Positions 1 to 6,610 of a stretch of DNA of 18,258 bases are shown piece by piece. The translations under genes were made by a program, and so were the position numbers. Positions within the stretch are counted from its first letter, which is position 1, and every line of letters begins with the position of its first letter. Source of the DNA: Acidaminococcaceae bacterium (GTDB lineage Bacteria > Bacillota > Negativicutes > Acidaminococcales > Acidaminococcaceae); contig JALCSJ010000025.1 in NCBI GenBank assembly GCA_022653215.1, positions 1-18,258 of the forward strand, written 5' to 3'. Under the pieces are notes generated by a model that worked only from the letters and a program-made list of their open reading frames with translations, ran no database searches and was not told the DNA's origin.

Positions 1-1165
1 TGTCGAATTCCCGTGTGGTGATTACGATATCCACATCCGGATCTCCGCAGGCATCGTTCATAATAGGAATTGCGCACTCGGATTTTTTCGCTACACAGGG
101 CATTACAGAAATACAGCGAATCTTGTGAGGATCTATGCCGATACGTTGAGCAAAATAGCTCTTGGCAATTGCCCCGAACATTTGCTGTGGACTCTTTGAA
201 GTAGACACGTTGTCAACGAAGGCCGGAAATTGGGATTTAATAAACCGTACCCAGCCGGGACAGCAGGATGTAAACATGGGCCATTTATATTTATCTTGAT
301 GAGTAAATCTTTCCACGAATTCACTGGCTTCTTCCATGATGGTTAAATCTGCGGCAAAGTTGGTGTCAAATACATAGTCAAATCCTAATTGCCGCAAAGC
401 TGCTGCCATTCGCTTGGGAGTAGCCTTTTCCCGCTCTATGCCGAACATTTCCGCCCAGGCAGTACGTACTGCAGGTGCCACCTGAACCACTGTAACATAA
501 TCCGGATCATCAATGTACTCCAGCACCTTGTCCGTATCGTCTCTGGCCCCCAAAGCACCTACAGGACAGTGGGTAATACATTGTCCGCAGAAACTGCAGT
601 CCACTTCTCTGATAGTCAGATTGTCTCTAACATCTACGCAGGTACGGGAACCGGTGTTAGCCAAATCCCAGACATTAAGGCTTTGAATTTTGTCGCAGAC
701 CTGAATGCAGCGCATGCATTTAATACATTTGGCTGCGTTCTTAATCAAAGGAGCCGTCAGGTCCCAGGTGATTTCTTTCTGATACTCAGCCTTGTAAGGA
801 TGGTCCAGAATGTTCAGTTGGTTGGCCAGTGTCTGCAAAGAACAGTTGCCGCTCCGTGCACAAGTAGGACAATGGCAGTCATGCTGGGACAAAATCAGCC
901 GGATATTATCACGTCTTACTTTACGTGCTCTTGTAGAATCCGTATAAACAATCATGCCTTCTTCTACATATGTTTTGCAGGCGGCAAAAAGCTGTGTTTC
1001 AATGCCTTCTACTTCAACCATACAAACTCTGCAGGCCCCAATCTCATTCAAATCTTTGAAGTAACAAAGAGTAGGAATAACAATGCCGGCGTTTTTAGCT
1101 GCTTCCAAAATGGTGGTACCTTCCACAGCTTGAATTTCTTTGCCATTAATAGTTAAATTTACCAT
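1..1165 (-). CDS. [FeFe] hydrogenase catalytic subunit, 3' end outside window
   Basis: Interconverts H2 with protons and electrons, probably in the cytoplasm. The first 388 residues are present. They show an N-terminal [2Fe-2S] domain (C34, C45, C48, C63), a His-ligated [4Fe-4S] motif (H95-x3-C99-x2-C102-x5-C108), two ferredoxin-type clusters (C147/C150/C153/C157 and C190/C193/C196/C200), then the H-cluster motifs L1 (TSCCPGW, about 299-305) and L2 (MPCVAKKSE, about 355-363). Motif L3 would lie beyond base 1. With both L1 and L2 intact this is a catalytic subunit, not an H-cluster-less relative such as NuoG. The ATG at 1165 overlaps the upstream gene's stop by 7 bases and follows a GGGGGGAGG ribosome site. 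Its partner is a NuoF/GltD-like fusion, an association I recall for the group A2 [FeFe] hydrogenases; the subgroup is inference and the physiological electron partner is unknown. Confidence 0.93.
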   Translation of the reverse strand, partial: MVNLTINGKEIQAVEGTTILEAAKNAGIVIPTLCYFKDLNEIGACRVCMVEVEGIETQLFAACKTYVEEGMIVYTDSTRARKVRRDNIRLILSQHDCHCPTCARSGNCSLQTLANQLNILDHPYKAEYQKEITWDLTAPLIKNAAKCIKCMRCIQVCDKIQSLNVWDLANTGSRTCVDVRDNLTIREVDCSFCGQCITHCPVGALGARDDTDKVLEYIDDPDYVTVVQVAPAVRTAWAEMFGIEREKATPKRMAAALRQLGFDYVFDTNFAADLTIMEEASEFVERFTHQDKYKWPMFTSCCPGWVRFIKSQFPAFVDNVSTSKSPQQMFGAIAKSYFAQRIGIDPHKIRCISVMPCVAKKSECAIPIMNDACGDPDVDIVITTREFD

Positions 1166-2991
1166 TTTGTATTCCTCCCCCCTCTGAATTGGCCAAGGCC
1201 ATAGTAATCGCATCTCAAGCATCTGTTGCATTCGTATTCTGCACCCAGGTCTGTCATGCCGTTTTCAATGCAGTTAAAGTCCTGTTTACGTTCAAAGGCA
1301 ACCCGCAAGGATGTGTTGATACGACCCCAAGCCGGGGTCAGCTTAATAGTGGCATCAGGAATGGCCACATCTACGCTGATTTCGTGCTTGCCACCCAAGA
1401 ACTCATCTATGTTGGCTGCAGCAACTTTTCCGGCAGCAACAGCTCTGATAGCATCGTTGGGTCCTGTTACGCACTCGCCACCGGCGAAAATATTTCTGTC
1501 GGCGAATACTCTTTCTCCGGGCAAGGTTGCAATGGTATTTCTGTGCATAGGATATCCTGCTTTGGTAAATACTTCATGTTCAACTTTTTGGCCAATAGCC
1601 ACAATAACATAATCAGCTGCAATGCGCTGTTCCGGTTCATCGGAAGCTACCGGCGCAGGTCTGCCGCTGGCATCGATTTTGCCTGACAACTGGGGTTTCA
1701 CCCACAGAGCCACAGCTTTGCCTTCTTTGTCCAGCTCAATACGGCCGGGAGCACGCATGGTCAAAATCTCTGCCCCTTCTGCCAAAGCACCTTCTACTTC
1801 TTCCATATCGGCAGTCATATCTATCTTGCGACGACGATATACGCAGTATACCTTAGCCGCATTTAGTCTGACGCTGGTTCTAGTTACGTCCATGGCTACG
1901 TTGCCGCCGCCCACGATAACAACGGTCTTGCCGGTAAAATCAGGATGAGCTCCGTCACCGATCTTACGCAACATTTCTACGGCAGACATAACATTCTCAC
2001 CATGTTCACCTTCCACACGAATACTGGAATGGTGCTGGGCACCTACGGCAATATAAATAGCATCATTTTCTTTGCTCAATTTTTCATAGCCGCCGTTGGT
2101 TTTTACATCACAATTGGTCTTCGCCTTCACGCCGGTAGCCAAAACAGCATTAATATCTCTGTCCAGCAAATGACGTGGCAAGCGATATTCAGGAATACCA
2201 TAACGGAGCATACCACCTAATTGCTTATGGCGCTCGTAAATAGTAACCTCATGTCCCATCAGCTGCAGAAAGTATGCAGCACTTAGACCGCAAGGTCCTG
2301 CTCCGATTATGGCAACTTTCTTGCCGGTAGGAGGCATGCAGGCAGGAGGCTGAACAATACCTGCTTTATCCACTGCGTAGCGTTTCAGTCCACGAATGTT
2401 TAAAGCATCGTCCAACAGTTTACGACGGCAATGCTTTTCGCAGGGATGGTCGCAAATGTAACCGCAGGTAGTAACCATAGGGTTATCTTTACGAATCAGG
2501 CGAACTGCATCAGCATAACGCCCGTCTTTAATAAGGGCAATGTAGCCGGGAATATCCACGCTGGCCGGGCACATTTCCACACAGGGCACAGGAGCTTTAA
2601 AGCTACCCAAGCATCTGTTTTTAGAAATGTGTTCATGGTAATCCTCCGGATAATTGCGCAGATTAGCCAGCACAATATGTGCTGCCTCTGTACCAATAGC
2701 ACAGTCTGCTGATTGCGCTATACTTTCTGCTGTTCTTTTCAGCAAGTCTAAAGACCACTTGCTGCCCTTACCATCCAAAATATCCTGAAGAATATTGGTA
2801 ACCTGTTTTAATCCGATTCTACAAGGTACGCACTTTCCGCAAGATTGGCTAAGGCACATGGTAACAAAGCTCAGTGCCAAATCCACAGGACAAATTCCGT
2901 TAGAGCCTGCTGTCAGTCTTCTGGCCATGTCGCCATAAAGTCTTTCGGCAGTTTTCTCTGTGGACCCAAAACGTTTTAGTTCTAGTCTCAT
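1159..2991 (-). CDS. NuoF-type Fe-S domain fused to GltD-like NAD(P)/FAD oxidoreductase (hydrogenase partner)
   Basis: Predicted electron-transfer partner of the downstream hydrogenase, 610 residues. Residues about 45-100 match the [4Fe-4S] domain at the end of NuoF/HydB (CGKCVPCR, C51/C54/C57, plus C97), without the FMN/NADH-binding part of a full NuoF. Residues about 125-190 hold the Cys-rich GltD N-terminal domain (C137, C141, C176, C180, C184, C188). A Rossmann FAD motif GAGPCG is at 230-235, a second dinucleotide motif (GGGNVAMD) near 370-380, and the GltD-type AGGECVTGPNDAIRA segment near 515. The C-terminus adds a C-x2-C-x2-C motif (588/591/594). I chose the ATG at 2991 because AGGGGAGG lies just upstream; an in-frame ATG at 3057 would add 22 basic residues without a good ribosome site. 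The family could transfer electrons between NAD(P)H and the hydrogenase clusters; bifurcation is possible but unproven. Confidence 0.85.
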   Translation of the reverse strand: MRLELKRFGSTEKTAERLYGDMARRLTAGSNGICPVDLALSFVTMCLSQSCGKCVPCRIGLKQVTNILQDILDGKGSKWSLDLLKRTAESIAQSADCAIGTEAAHIVLANLRNYPEDYHEHISKNRCLGSFKAPVPCVEMCPASVDIPGYIALIKDGRYADAVRLIRKDNPMVTTCGYICDHPCEKHCRRKLLDDALNIRGLKRYAVDKAGIVQPPACMPPTGKKVAIIGAGPCGLSAAYFLQLMGHEVTIYERHKQLGGMLRYGIPEYRLPRHLLDRDINAVLATGVKAKTNCDVKTNGGYEKLSKENDAIYIAVGAQHHSSIRVEGEHGENVMSAVEMLRKIGDGAHPDFTGKTVVIVGGGNVAMDVTRTSVRLNAAKVYCVYRRRKIDMTADMEEVEGALAEGAEILTMRAPGRIELDKEGKAVALWVKPQLSGKIDASGRPAPVASDEPEQRIAADYVIVAIGQKVEHEVFTKAGYPMHRNTIATLPGERVFADRNIFAGGECVTGPNDAIRAVAAGKVAAANIDEFLGGKHEISVDVAIPDATIKLTPAWGRINTSLRVAFERKQDFNCIENGMTDLGAEYECNRCLRCDYYGLGQFRGGRNTKW

Positions 2992-3101
2992 TTTTTTCCT
3001 CCCCTTGAAGATAATTTCTTTTGCTTTTTTGCTACGATTTTCTTTCCTGCTCAACAAAAATCCGTAAGGAAATTTATTTACACTTTTATATTGCTGAAAC
3101 C

Positions 3102-3130
3102 ATTATAGTAAATTTTTCAGAATTTTACAA
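3102..3130 (-). promoter_or_regulatory. Sigma-A-like promoter of the hydrogenase operon
   Basis: TTGTAA (3125-3130), a 17-base spacer, then a perfect TATAAT (3102-3107), read on the minus strand. It predicts a start near 3095 and a leader of about 100 bases before the ATG at 2991. This makes the hydrogenase pair a transcription unit separate from the yedE operon. Confidence 0.65.
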
Positions 3131-3225
3131 CATTAGCAAGGTCAGATGTCACAAAAGAGTCATTCTCTTTTTTAACATCCCTTGTGAAAAGTACAACAAT
3201 AAATATAAACGAGAGCATAGAAATA

Positions 3226-3334
3226 GAGAGAAGGGTGCTTTTCTTTTCGGGACGTGTAAAGCACAGCGGTAGGCACTTTAGTACCGTTAAGCCGCGTAGC
3301 GACACGTCCGTAGAAAAGACAACACCCTTCTCTC
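3226..3334 (+). ncRNA. Highly structured 109-base palindrome, candidate small RNA or interspersed repeat
   Basis: Three nested stems in register: a perfect 12-bp outer stem (GAGAGAAGGGTG 3226-3237 with 3323-3334), a 7-bp stem (TCTTTTC 3242-3248 with GAAAAGA 3313-3319) and an 8-bp stem (GGACGTGT 3250-3257 with ACACGTCC 3302-3309). The 44-base apical part can form competing helices (CGGTA 3267-3271 with TACCG 3282-3286, or GCGG 3266-3269 with CCGC 3292-3295). On the plus strand it is followed by TTTTTTCTTTT (3340-3350) and preceded by a promoter-like TTGTGA-16-TATAAA (3182-3209), so a plus-strand RNA of about 130 bases is plausible. It could equally be a short inverted-repeat element or a terminator for the yedE operon. 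I do not recognise a known RNA family. Short reading frames across it look fortuitous. Confidence 0.4.
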
Positions 3335-3372
3335 GGTCATTTTTTCTTTTATTACATTACATTTTTCGCTTA

Positions 3373-3612
3373 CTAGTCATTACTCATTATCTGATTGTAG
3401 GTGTCCCCTGTCATTTCATAGACACCTTCTACTTCTTCGCCCATTAGTTCCAGATGGGGCTCAGAACTTGTATAGAATACACAGGTTCCACAGGAAGAGC
3501 TAAGCTTTCTGGGCACCGGAGCCATCTGGGCAGCTGCTCCTGTTTTTCCCAGGGCCTTAAATGCCATAAGAGCTCCCAAATGGGTATGGAAAGTCGCTAC
3601 ATATTGTTTCAT
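3373..3612 (-). CDS. DUF3343 family small protein, putative Se/S carrier
   Basis: A 79-residue soluble protein with the family's conserved core and a CGTC motif (C41, C44), which fits a role as a small thiol carrier. DUF3343 proteins occur next to YedE, YedF and cysteine-desulfurase-like genes, and a selenium or sulfur carrier role is generally proposed but not demonstrated. Its ATG overlaps the TGA of the upstream TusA-like gene as ATGA, so translation is probably coupled. It is the last gene of the yedE-tusA-DUF3343 operon. A paralog with CGMC instead of CGTC lies at 15916-16152 in the selD operon. Confidence 0.85.
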   Translation of the reverse strand: MKQYVATFHTHLGALMAFKALGKTGAAAQMAPVPRKLSSSCGTCVFYTSSEPHLELMGEEVEGVYEMTGDTYNQIMSND

Positions 3613-3812
3613 TTTGTCAGCACTAATTTAAAGTCTGCTCCTTCCTCAGTAACAGTTACTTTGTAACCTGCACTTTCAGCGTATCTAGTCACGTTTTCTT
3701 TGGCACAAGCTTCGTCCACCATTACTTCCAGACTGGCCGGAGCTTTACCTTCTACTTCTTTTTTTACCATGATTACCGGCATAGGGCAAACATAACCTCT
3801 GGCATCTACCAT
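3609..3812 (-). CDS. TusA/SirA-like sulfur (selenium) carrier protein
   Basis: A 67-residue single-domain protein carrying the TusA signature CPMP (C9-P-M-P) near the N-terminus; the Cys is the expected persulfide or perselenide carrier. The classical TusA acts in tRNA thiolation, but this copy sits directly behind the YedE transporter gene, overlapping its stop by one base (TAATG), with an AGGAGG at 3823-3828 inside the yedE reading frame. The setting suggests it accepts the imported selenium or sulfur species and passes it to the DUF3343 or cysteine-desulfurase-like partner. That transfer route is inference from context. Confidence 0.9.
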   Translation of the reverse strand: MVDARGYVCPMPVIMVKKEVEGKAPASLEVMVDEACAKENVTRYAESAGYKVTVTEEGADFKLVLTK

Positions 3813-4903
3813 TATTTTTGTACCTCCTGACGAGAATTACGAATAGAAATCAATAAAAGTGCAGCTAAGCAGATAATTACCGCAATCTGGCCATTCATGC
3901 CAATGCCGCCTACTACTAAGGCCTTAGCCTTGTTCAAGGAATCCGGATTGCCGGCCAAAGCAAAGTTGTGAGCAATAGCTGCGCCTACGATCATACCAAA
4001 TACTGTTACAGCAGAGTCTCCATTACCGGTGCCTGCCAAAATCAATTGACGTAAAGGGCAGCCGCCCAAAAGGACAGAACCCCAGCCAACAACTACCATG
4101 CCAAGAATATTCCACAAAGTGCTGCTGTGGGCAATAGGCTGTAAAACAAAGCCTGCATGGAAACGTCCCAAGGCTAGATTACCAATGAGGATAGTAATAA
4201 AAATTGCTACAAAGCCATAGAGTAATTTAAAATCTCTGAACAGCATTACGTCACGAATACCACCAACCATGCACAGACGCGCCTTCTGGGACAGGATTCC
4301 CACGATCAGTGAAACTCCCAAAGCAATAAAGAAAGGTGCATGCATGGACCCGGGACCTGCTTTGCTGAAGTGGAACAAGGTAGGAGCCACAATGAACATG
4401 AGCAAAAGTCCCACCATAACAGAGGTGAGCATGGAGCCTTCTACAGGACTGCCGTCATAGGCACGTTTCAGAGTGAACCCCTTATTCAGGAACATAACAC
4501 CAATGGCAATACCAATGACAAAACCCACCAGTCCCAGAATGGCGCTGCCATCACCGCCCCCTAAGCGGATGACCAGACGTAAGGGACATCCTAAAAATAC
4601 CAAAGCACCAATCATAACCATGGCACCAAGAACGAACCTGGTAGCCGGTGCCGAACCGGTCTTAGTCCTAAACTCTTTGGAGCCGATGGACATTATAAAG
4701 GAACCTAATACCAATCCAATAATTTCCGGTCGTAAATACTGAACCTTTGCTGCACTATGAAGTCCTAATGCTCCTGCTATATCACGCTCAAAACAAGCAA
4801 TGCAGAACCCCATGTTGGCCGGATTTCCTAACAGTGTCAAGCCCAATGCTGCCAGGCCCACTGCCACTCCTGCCACAATCACAAACCAATTTACCTTTTT
4901 CAT
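3812..4903 (-). CDS. yedE: YedE family putative selenium transporter
   Basis: A polytopic inner-membrane protein of 363 residues with about ten hydrophobic segments. It belongs to the YeeE/YedE (Sulf_transp) family; related members import thiosulfate. The conserved Cys-containing loops characteristic of the selenium-linked YedE branch are present: GFCIACFERD near the N-terminus, GCPLRLVIRLGGGD mid-protein, KARLCMVGG, and GGCPLRQLILAGTG. The repeated GCPLR element shows the internal duplication of the family. I start it at the ATG at 4903, six bases after GAGG; the adjacent ATG at 4906 is only three bases away, and a frame open to 5020 has no ribosome site and would precede the promoter. Linkage to TusA, DUF3343 and sel genes supports selenium over sulfur, but the exact substrate is not known. 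Confidence 0.9.
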   Translation of the reverse strand: MKKVNWFVIVAGVAVGLAALGLTLLGNPANMGFCIACFERDIAGALGLHSAAKVQYLRPEIIGLVLGSFIMSIGSKEFRTKTGSAPATRFVLGAMVMIGALVFLGCPLRLVIRLGGGDGSAILGLVGFVIGIAIGVMFLNKGFTLKRAYDGSPVEGSMLTSVMVGLLLMFIVAPTLFHFSKAGPGSMHAPFFIALGVSLIVGILSQKARLCMVGGIRDVMLFRDFKLLYGFVAIFITILIGNLALGRFHAGFVLQPIAHSSTLWNILGMVVVGWGSVLLGGCPLRQLILAGTGNGDSAVTVFGMIVGAAIAHNFALAGNPDSLNKAKALVVGGIGMNGQIAVIICLAALLLISIRNSRQEVQK

Positions 4904-4992
4904 CATACACCTCACGTTAATAAAATTTTCTTTAATTTCATTATGACAGAGAGGCGAAGAAAAGACCAATTGCCAATAGCAATAAGCACTCC

Positions 4993-5020
4993 TAAATATC
5001 AAGAATTTTAATAATGTCAA
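4993..5020 (-). promoter_or_regulatory. Promoter of the yedE-tusA-DUF3343 operon
   Basis: A consensus TTGACA (5015-5020), 16-base spacer, and an extended -10 TGA-TATTTA with the hexamer at 4993-4998. It predicts a start near 4986 and an 80-base leader. It is back to back with the plus-strand promoter at 5022-5051. Confidence 0.55.
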
Positions 5021-5021
5021 A

Positions 5022-5051
5022 TTAGGAATTATTTACAGAACAAGATATAAT
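5022..5051 (+). promoter_or_regulatory. Promoter of the plus-strand cysteine-desulfurase-family gene
   Basis: A perfect TATAAT at 5046-5051 with a weaker TTAGGA (5022-5027) 18 bases upstream. The predicted start, near 5058, leaves a leader of only about 25 bases before the ATG at 5083. The -35 box is one base from the divergent yedE -35 box. Confidence 0.5.
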
Positions 5052-5082
5052 GTTCTTAATAGAATTTTTTAGGAGGTTACAC

Positions 5083-6246
5083 ATGGACTCACTGTATTTT
5101 GATCAAGGCGCCAGCTCCTTCCCAAAAGCACCGGGAGTAGGGGAAGCTATGGCTCACTATGTAACAAATAACGGTGCCAATATTAATCGTGGCACATATA
5201 GTTCTGCTGCCCAAGCCGGTCTCACGGTTTTGGAAACCCGTGAAATGCTGGCAGAGCTCTTCCACTTTTCCGAGGGTGTAGAGCGGGTAATTTTTACCCC
5301 CGGGGCAACCTGGGGACTCAATACTCTGCTCCGTGGGTTTCTCAAACCCGGTGACCATGTGATTGTCAGCAGCATGGAACACAATGCAGTTATGCGTCCT
5401 CTTCGGGATTTAGAAAAAACCGGTGTAACTTTTGACAGAATTCCGGCCAACTCTGCCGGTGAAACTAAAGGGGAAGATATGCTGCCCCTTATTAAAAACA
5501 ACACGAAACTTGTTATGGTCAGCCACGCTTCCAACGTAAGCGGCACTCTCTTTCCCCTGGAAGCAGCAGCCCGTATTTGTGCTGAGCACCAGCTGCCTTT
5601 AGCTGTTGATGCCGCACAGACCGCCGGACACGTGGACATAGATTTTTCTAAGCTTCAGTTGGCGGCCCTCTGCGTTCCCGGGCATAAAGGACTTCTGGGA
5701 CCTCAAGGTATAGGGGCACTGCTGCTCAGACGCGACTTTGCCGACAAACTTCGTCCTCTGATTACCGGCGGTACCGGCAGCGCTTCAGACAGCGAAGTAC
5801 AACCTGATTTTCTACCGGATAAATTTGAATCCGGCACTATGAATCTGCCGGGTATTTTCGGTCTCCACGCTGCTCTGGAATTTATAAAGAAAACAGGATT
5901 GGAAAACATCCATAAAAAAGAACAGGAGCAAACTGCTAAGCTCCTGTCTTTGTTAAAACCTTTGGCTGTTAATTTAGTGGGTCCCTGTGATGCCAACAAG
6001 CAAGTAGGCGTAGTGTCTCTGGACTTTACTAACATGGATAACGGCACTGCCGCTTTTCAGCTGGAGCAGCAATTTGGCATAATGACCCGCTGCGGTCTCC
6101 ATTGTGCTCCTAATGCTCATAAAACTTTAGGCACTTTTCCCCGGGGAACTGTCCGCCTTTCTTTAGGCTGCTTCACCACCGAAGAAGATCTAAAACGTGT
6201 AGCAGATGCTGTAAAAGCGCTGAGCATTAATAGTGTGTGTGGCTAA
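5083..6246 (+). CDS. Cysteine desulfurase family protein (class V aminotransferase fold), selenium-linked
   Basis: A 387-residue PLP enzyme of the NifS/SufS-like fold, expected to mobilise sulfur from cysteine or selenium from selenocysteine. Visible residues are the PLP-phosphate region (DAAQTAG, D176/Q179), the Schiff-base lysine in PGHKGLLGPQG (K202), and the substrate-Cys loop TRCGLHCAP (C337 and C341). It resembles the subfamily of cysteine-desulfurase-like proteins (TIGR01977 type) found next to YedE, YedF and DUF3343. The ATG at 5083 follows AGGAGG (5071-5076) by six bases; an upstream in-frame ATG at 5050 overlaps the -10 box. It is the only conventional gene on the plus strand and is transcribed divergently from yedE. 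A paralog at 16152-17294 lies in the selD operon. The true substrate cannot be told from sequence. Confidence 0.92.
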   Translation: MDSLYFDQGASSFPKAPGVGEAMAHYVTNNGANINRGTYSSAAQAGLTVLETREMLAELFHFSEGVERVIFTPGATWGLNTLLRGFLKPGDHVIVSSMEHNAVMRPLRDLEKTGVTFDRIPANSAGETKGEDMLPLIKNNTKLVMVSHASNVSGTLFPLEAAARICAEHQLPLAVDAAQTAGHVDIDFSKLQLAALCVPGHKGLLGPQGIGALLLRRDFADKLRPLITGGTGSASDSEVQPDFLPDKFESGTMNLPGIFGLHAALEFIKKTGLENIHKKEQEQTAKLLSLLKPLAVNLVGPCDANKQVGVVSLDFTNMDNGTAAFQLEQQFGIMTRCGLHCAPNAHKTLGTFPRGTVRLSLGCFTTEEDLKRVADAVKALSINSVCG

Positions 6247-6264
6247 AGTCGTACACGAAAGTTG

Positions 6265-6294
6265 TTGCTTGAATGAAACACAGTATGTTATCAT
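6265..6294 (+). promoter_or_regulatory. Possible promoter of the small toxin-like peptide
   Basis: TTGCTT (6265-6270), an 18-base spacer and TATCAT (6289-6294) preceded by TGT. It is a moderate match that puts the mRNA start near 6301, just upstream of the hairpin that masks the peptide's ribosome site. Confidence 0.35.
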
Positions 6295-6317
6295 TTTAAT
6301 ATGGTACATGGTCGGTG

Positions 6318-6343
6318 CTCCTTCTAGATTGTTGAGAAGGAGG
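6318..6343 (+). promoter_or_regulatory. Hairpin sequestering the toxin-like peptide's ribosome binding site
   Basis: CTCCTTCT (6318-6325) pairs perfectly with AGAAGGAG (6335-6342) across a nine-base loop, hiding the AAGGAGGTGA ribosome site (6337-6346) in an 8-bp stem. An anti-Shine-Dalgarno stem in the 5' leader is a recurring feature of type I toxin mRNAs, where the primary transcript is kept poorly translated. Confidence 0.55.
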
Positions 6344-6351
6344 TGAACACT

Positions 6352-6462
6352 GTGTTGGACTACGAGATGCTGCTCGTCATTAAGGAATTAATGATACTCA
6401 TTTTTAGGCTCGCAATAGTGCTCTGTGATTTTTTAGAGCTTTGGCTCATAATAAAAAATTAA
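6352..6462 (+). CDS. 36-residue hydrophobic peptide, candidate type I toxin
   Basis: A GTG-started small frame directly after a full-length ribosome site (AAGGAGGTGA, eight bases between AGGAGG and GTG). The peptide begins MLDYEMLLVIK and is rich in Leu, Ile, Val and Phe, with a central segment of about 20 residues long enough for one membrane pass, although it carries R19 and D26. Size, start context, masked ribosome site and the convergent antisense promoter fit a holin-like type I toxin (Hol_Tox/TxpA/Fst-like class). I cannot assign a specific family. If expressed it would probably insert in the membrane. It lies in the gap between the plus-strand desulfurase-like gene and grdD. Confidence 0.55.
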   Translation: MLDYEMLLVIKELMILIFRLAIVLCDFLELWLIIKN

Positions 6463-6532
6463 CCGTCCCCTCCACAAGGTTAACGGTTAATCCTTAGCTT
6501 TTTCGGAAGGGGCCTCGGCCTCTACCTTTTAT
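6452..6532 (-). ncRNA. Candidate antisense RNA antitoxin
   Basis: The minus-strand promoter at 6539-6567 would start a transcript near 6532. It would run through a G/C-rich hairpin region (6500-6523) and end at a strong intrinsic terminator: TTAACCGT (6483-6490 read in reverse) pairs with ACGGTTAA (6459-6466), followed by TTTTTT (6453-6458). The RNA of about 80 bases is complementary to the 3' end of the peptide mRNA, including its last codons and stop. A 3'-overlapping antisense RNA is the arrangement of txpA/ratA-like type I systems. The transcript itself is inferred. Confidence 0.5.
6459..6523 (+). terminator. Hairpins at the 3' end of the toxin-like mRNA
   Basis: Immediately after the peptide's stop, TTAACCGT/ACGGTTAA forms an 8-bp stem (6459-6490). 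A second structure, AGGGG-CCTCGG-CCTCT (about 6508-6523), is followed by ACCTTTT and can end plus-strand transcription. The first stem doubles as the terminator of the antisense RNA. Confidence 0.45.
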
Positions 6533-6538
6533 ATATGT

Positions 6539-6567
6539 ATTATACCATAGTTTTTTCTACTTGCCAA
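6539..6567 (-). promoter_or_regulatory. Strong promoter of the antisense RNA
   Basis: TTGGCA (6562-6567), a 17-base spacer and a perfect TATAAT (6539-6544) on the minus strand. It is among the best sigma-A matches in the window yet points at no protein-coding gene on its own strand: the next minus-strand feature is the terminator at 6453-6490. Confidence 0.6.
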
Positions 6568-6574
6568 TATAATA

Positions 6575-6610
6575 ATAACCCCATCCACTAAAGATGGGGT
6601 TATCTTTTTT
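6575..6610. terminator. Bidirectional intrinsic terminator after grdD
   Basis: ATAACCCCATC (6575-6585) pairs perfectly with GATGGGGTTAT (6593-6603) across a seven-base loop. On the plus strand the stem runs into TCTTTTTT. On the minus strand it directly follows the grdD stop at 6609 and is followed by T/A-rich sequence. It isolates the glycine reductase operon from the small toxin-like locus. Confidence 0.8.

Noticed and set aside
389..1156. A 255-codon open frame on the plus strand
   Set aside because: It is fully antisense to the [FeFe] hydrogenase gene, whose Fe-S and H-cluster motifs prove the minus-strand frame; the plus-strand product has low-complexity, non-family composition.
1..2991. 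Sporomusa-type Nfn transhydrogenase (Stn) instead of a hydrogenase
   Set aside because: The GltD-like fusion recalls that complex, but the catalytic subunit has intact H-cluster motifs TSCCPGW and MPCVAKKSE, which points to a hydrogenase.
3117..3305. Short frames on both strands between the yedE and hydrogenase operons
   Set aside because: They run through the structured palindrome and the hydrogenase promoter, have no ribosome sites and no recognisable domain.
4904..5020. An N-terminal extension of YedE by 39 residues
   Set aside because: It would begin at or before the predicted transcription start, has no ribosome site, and lacks family similarity; the ATG at 4903 has GAGG at good spacing.
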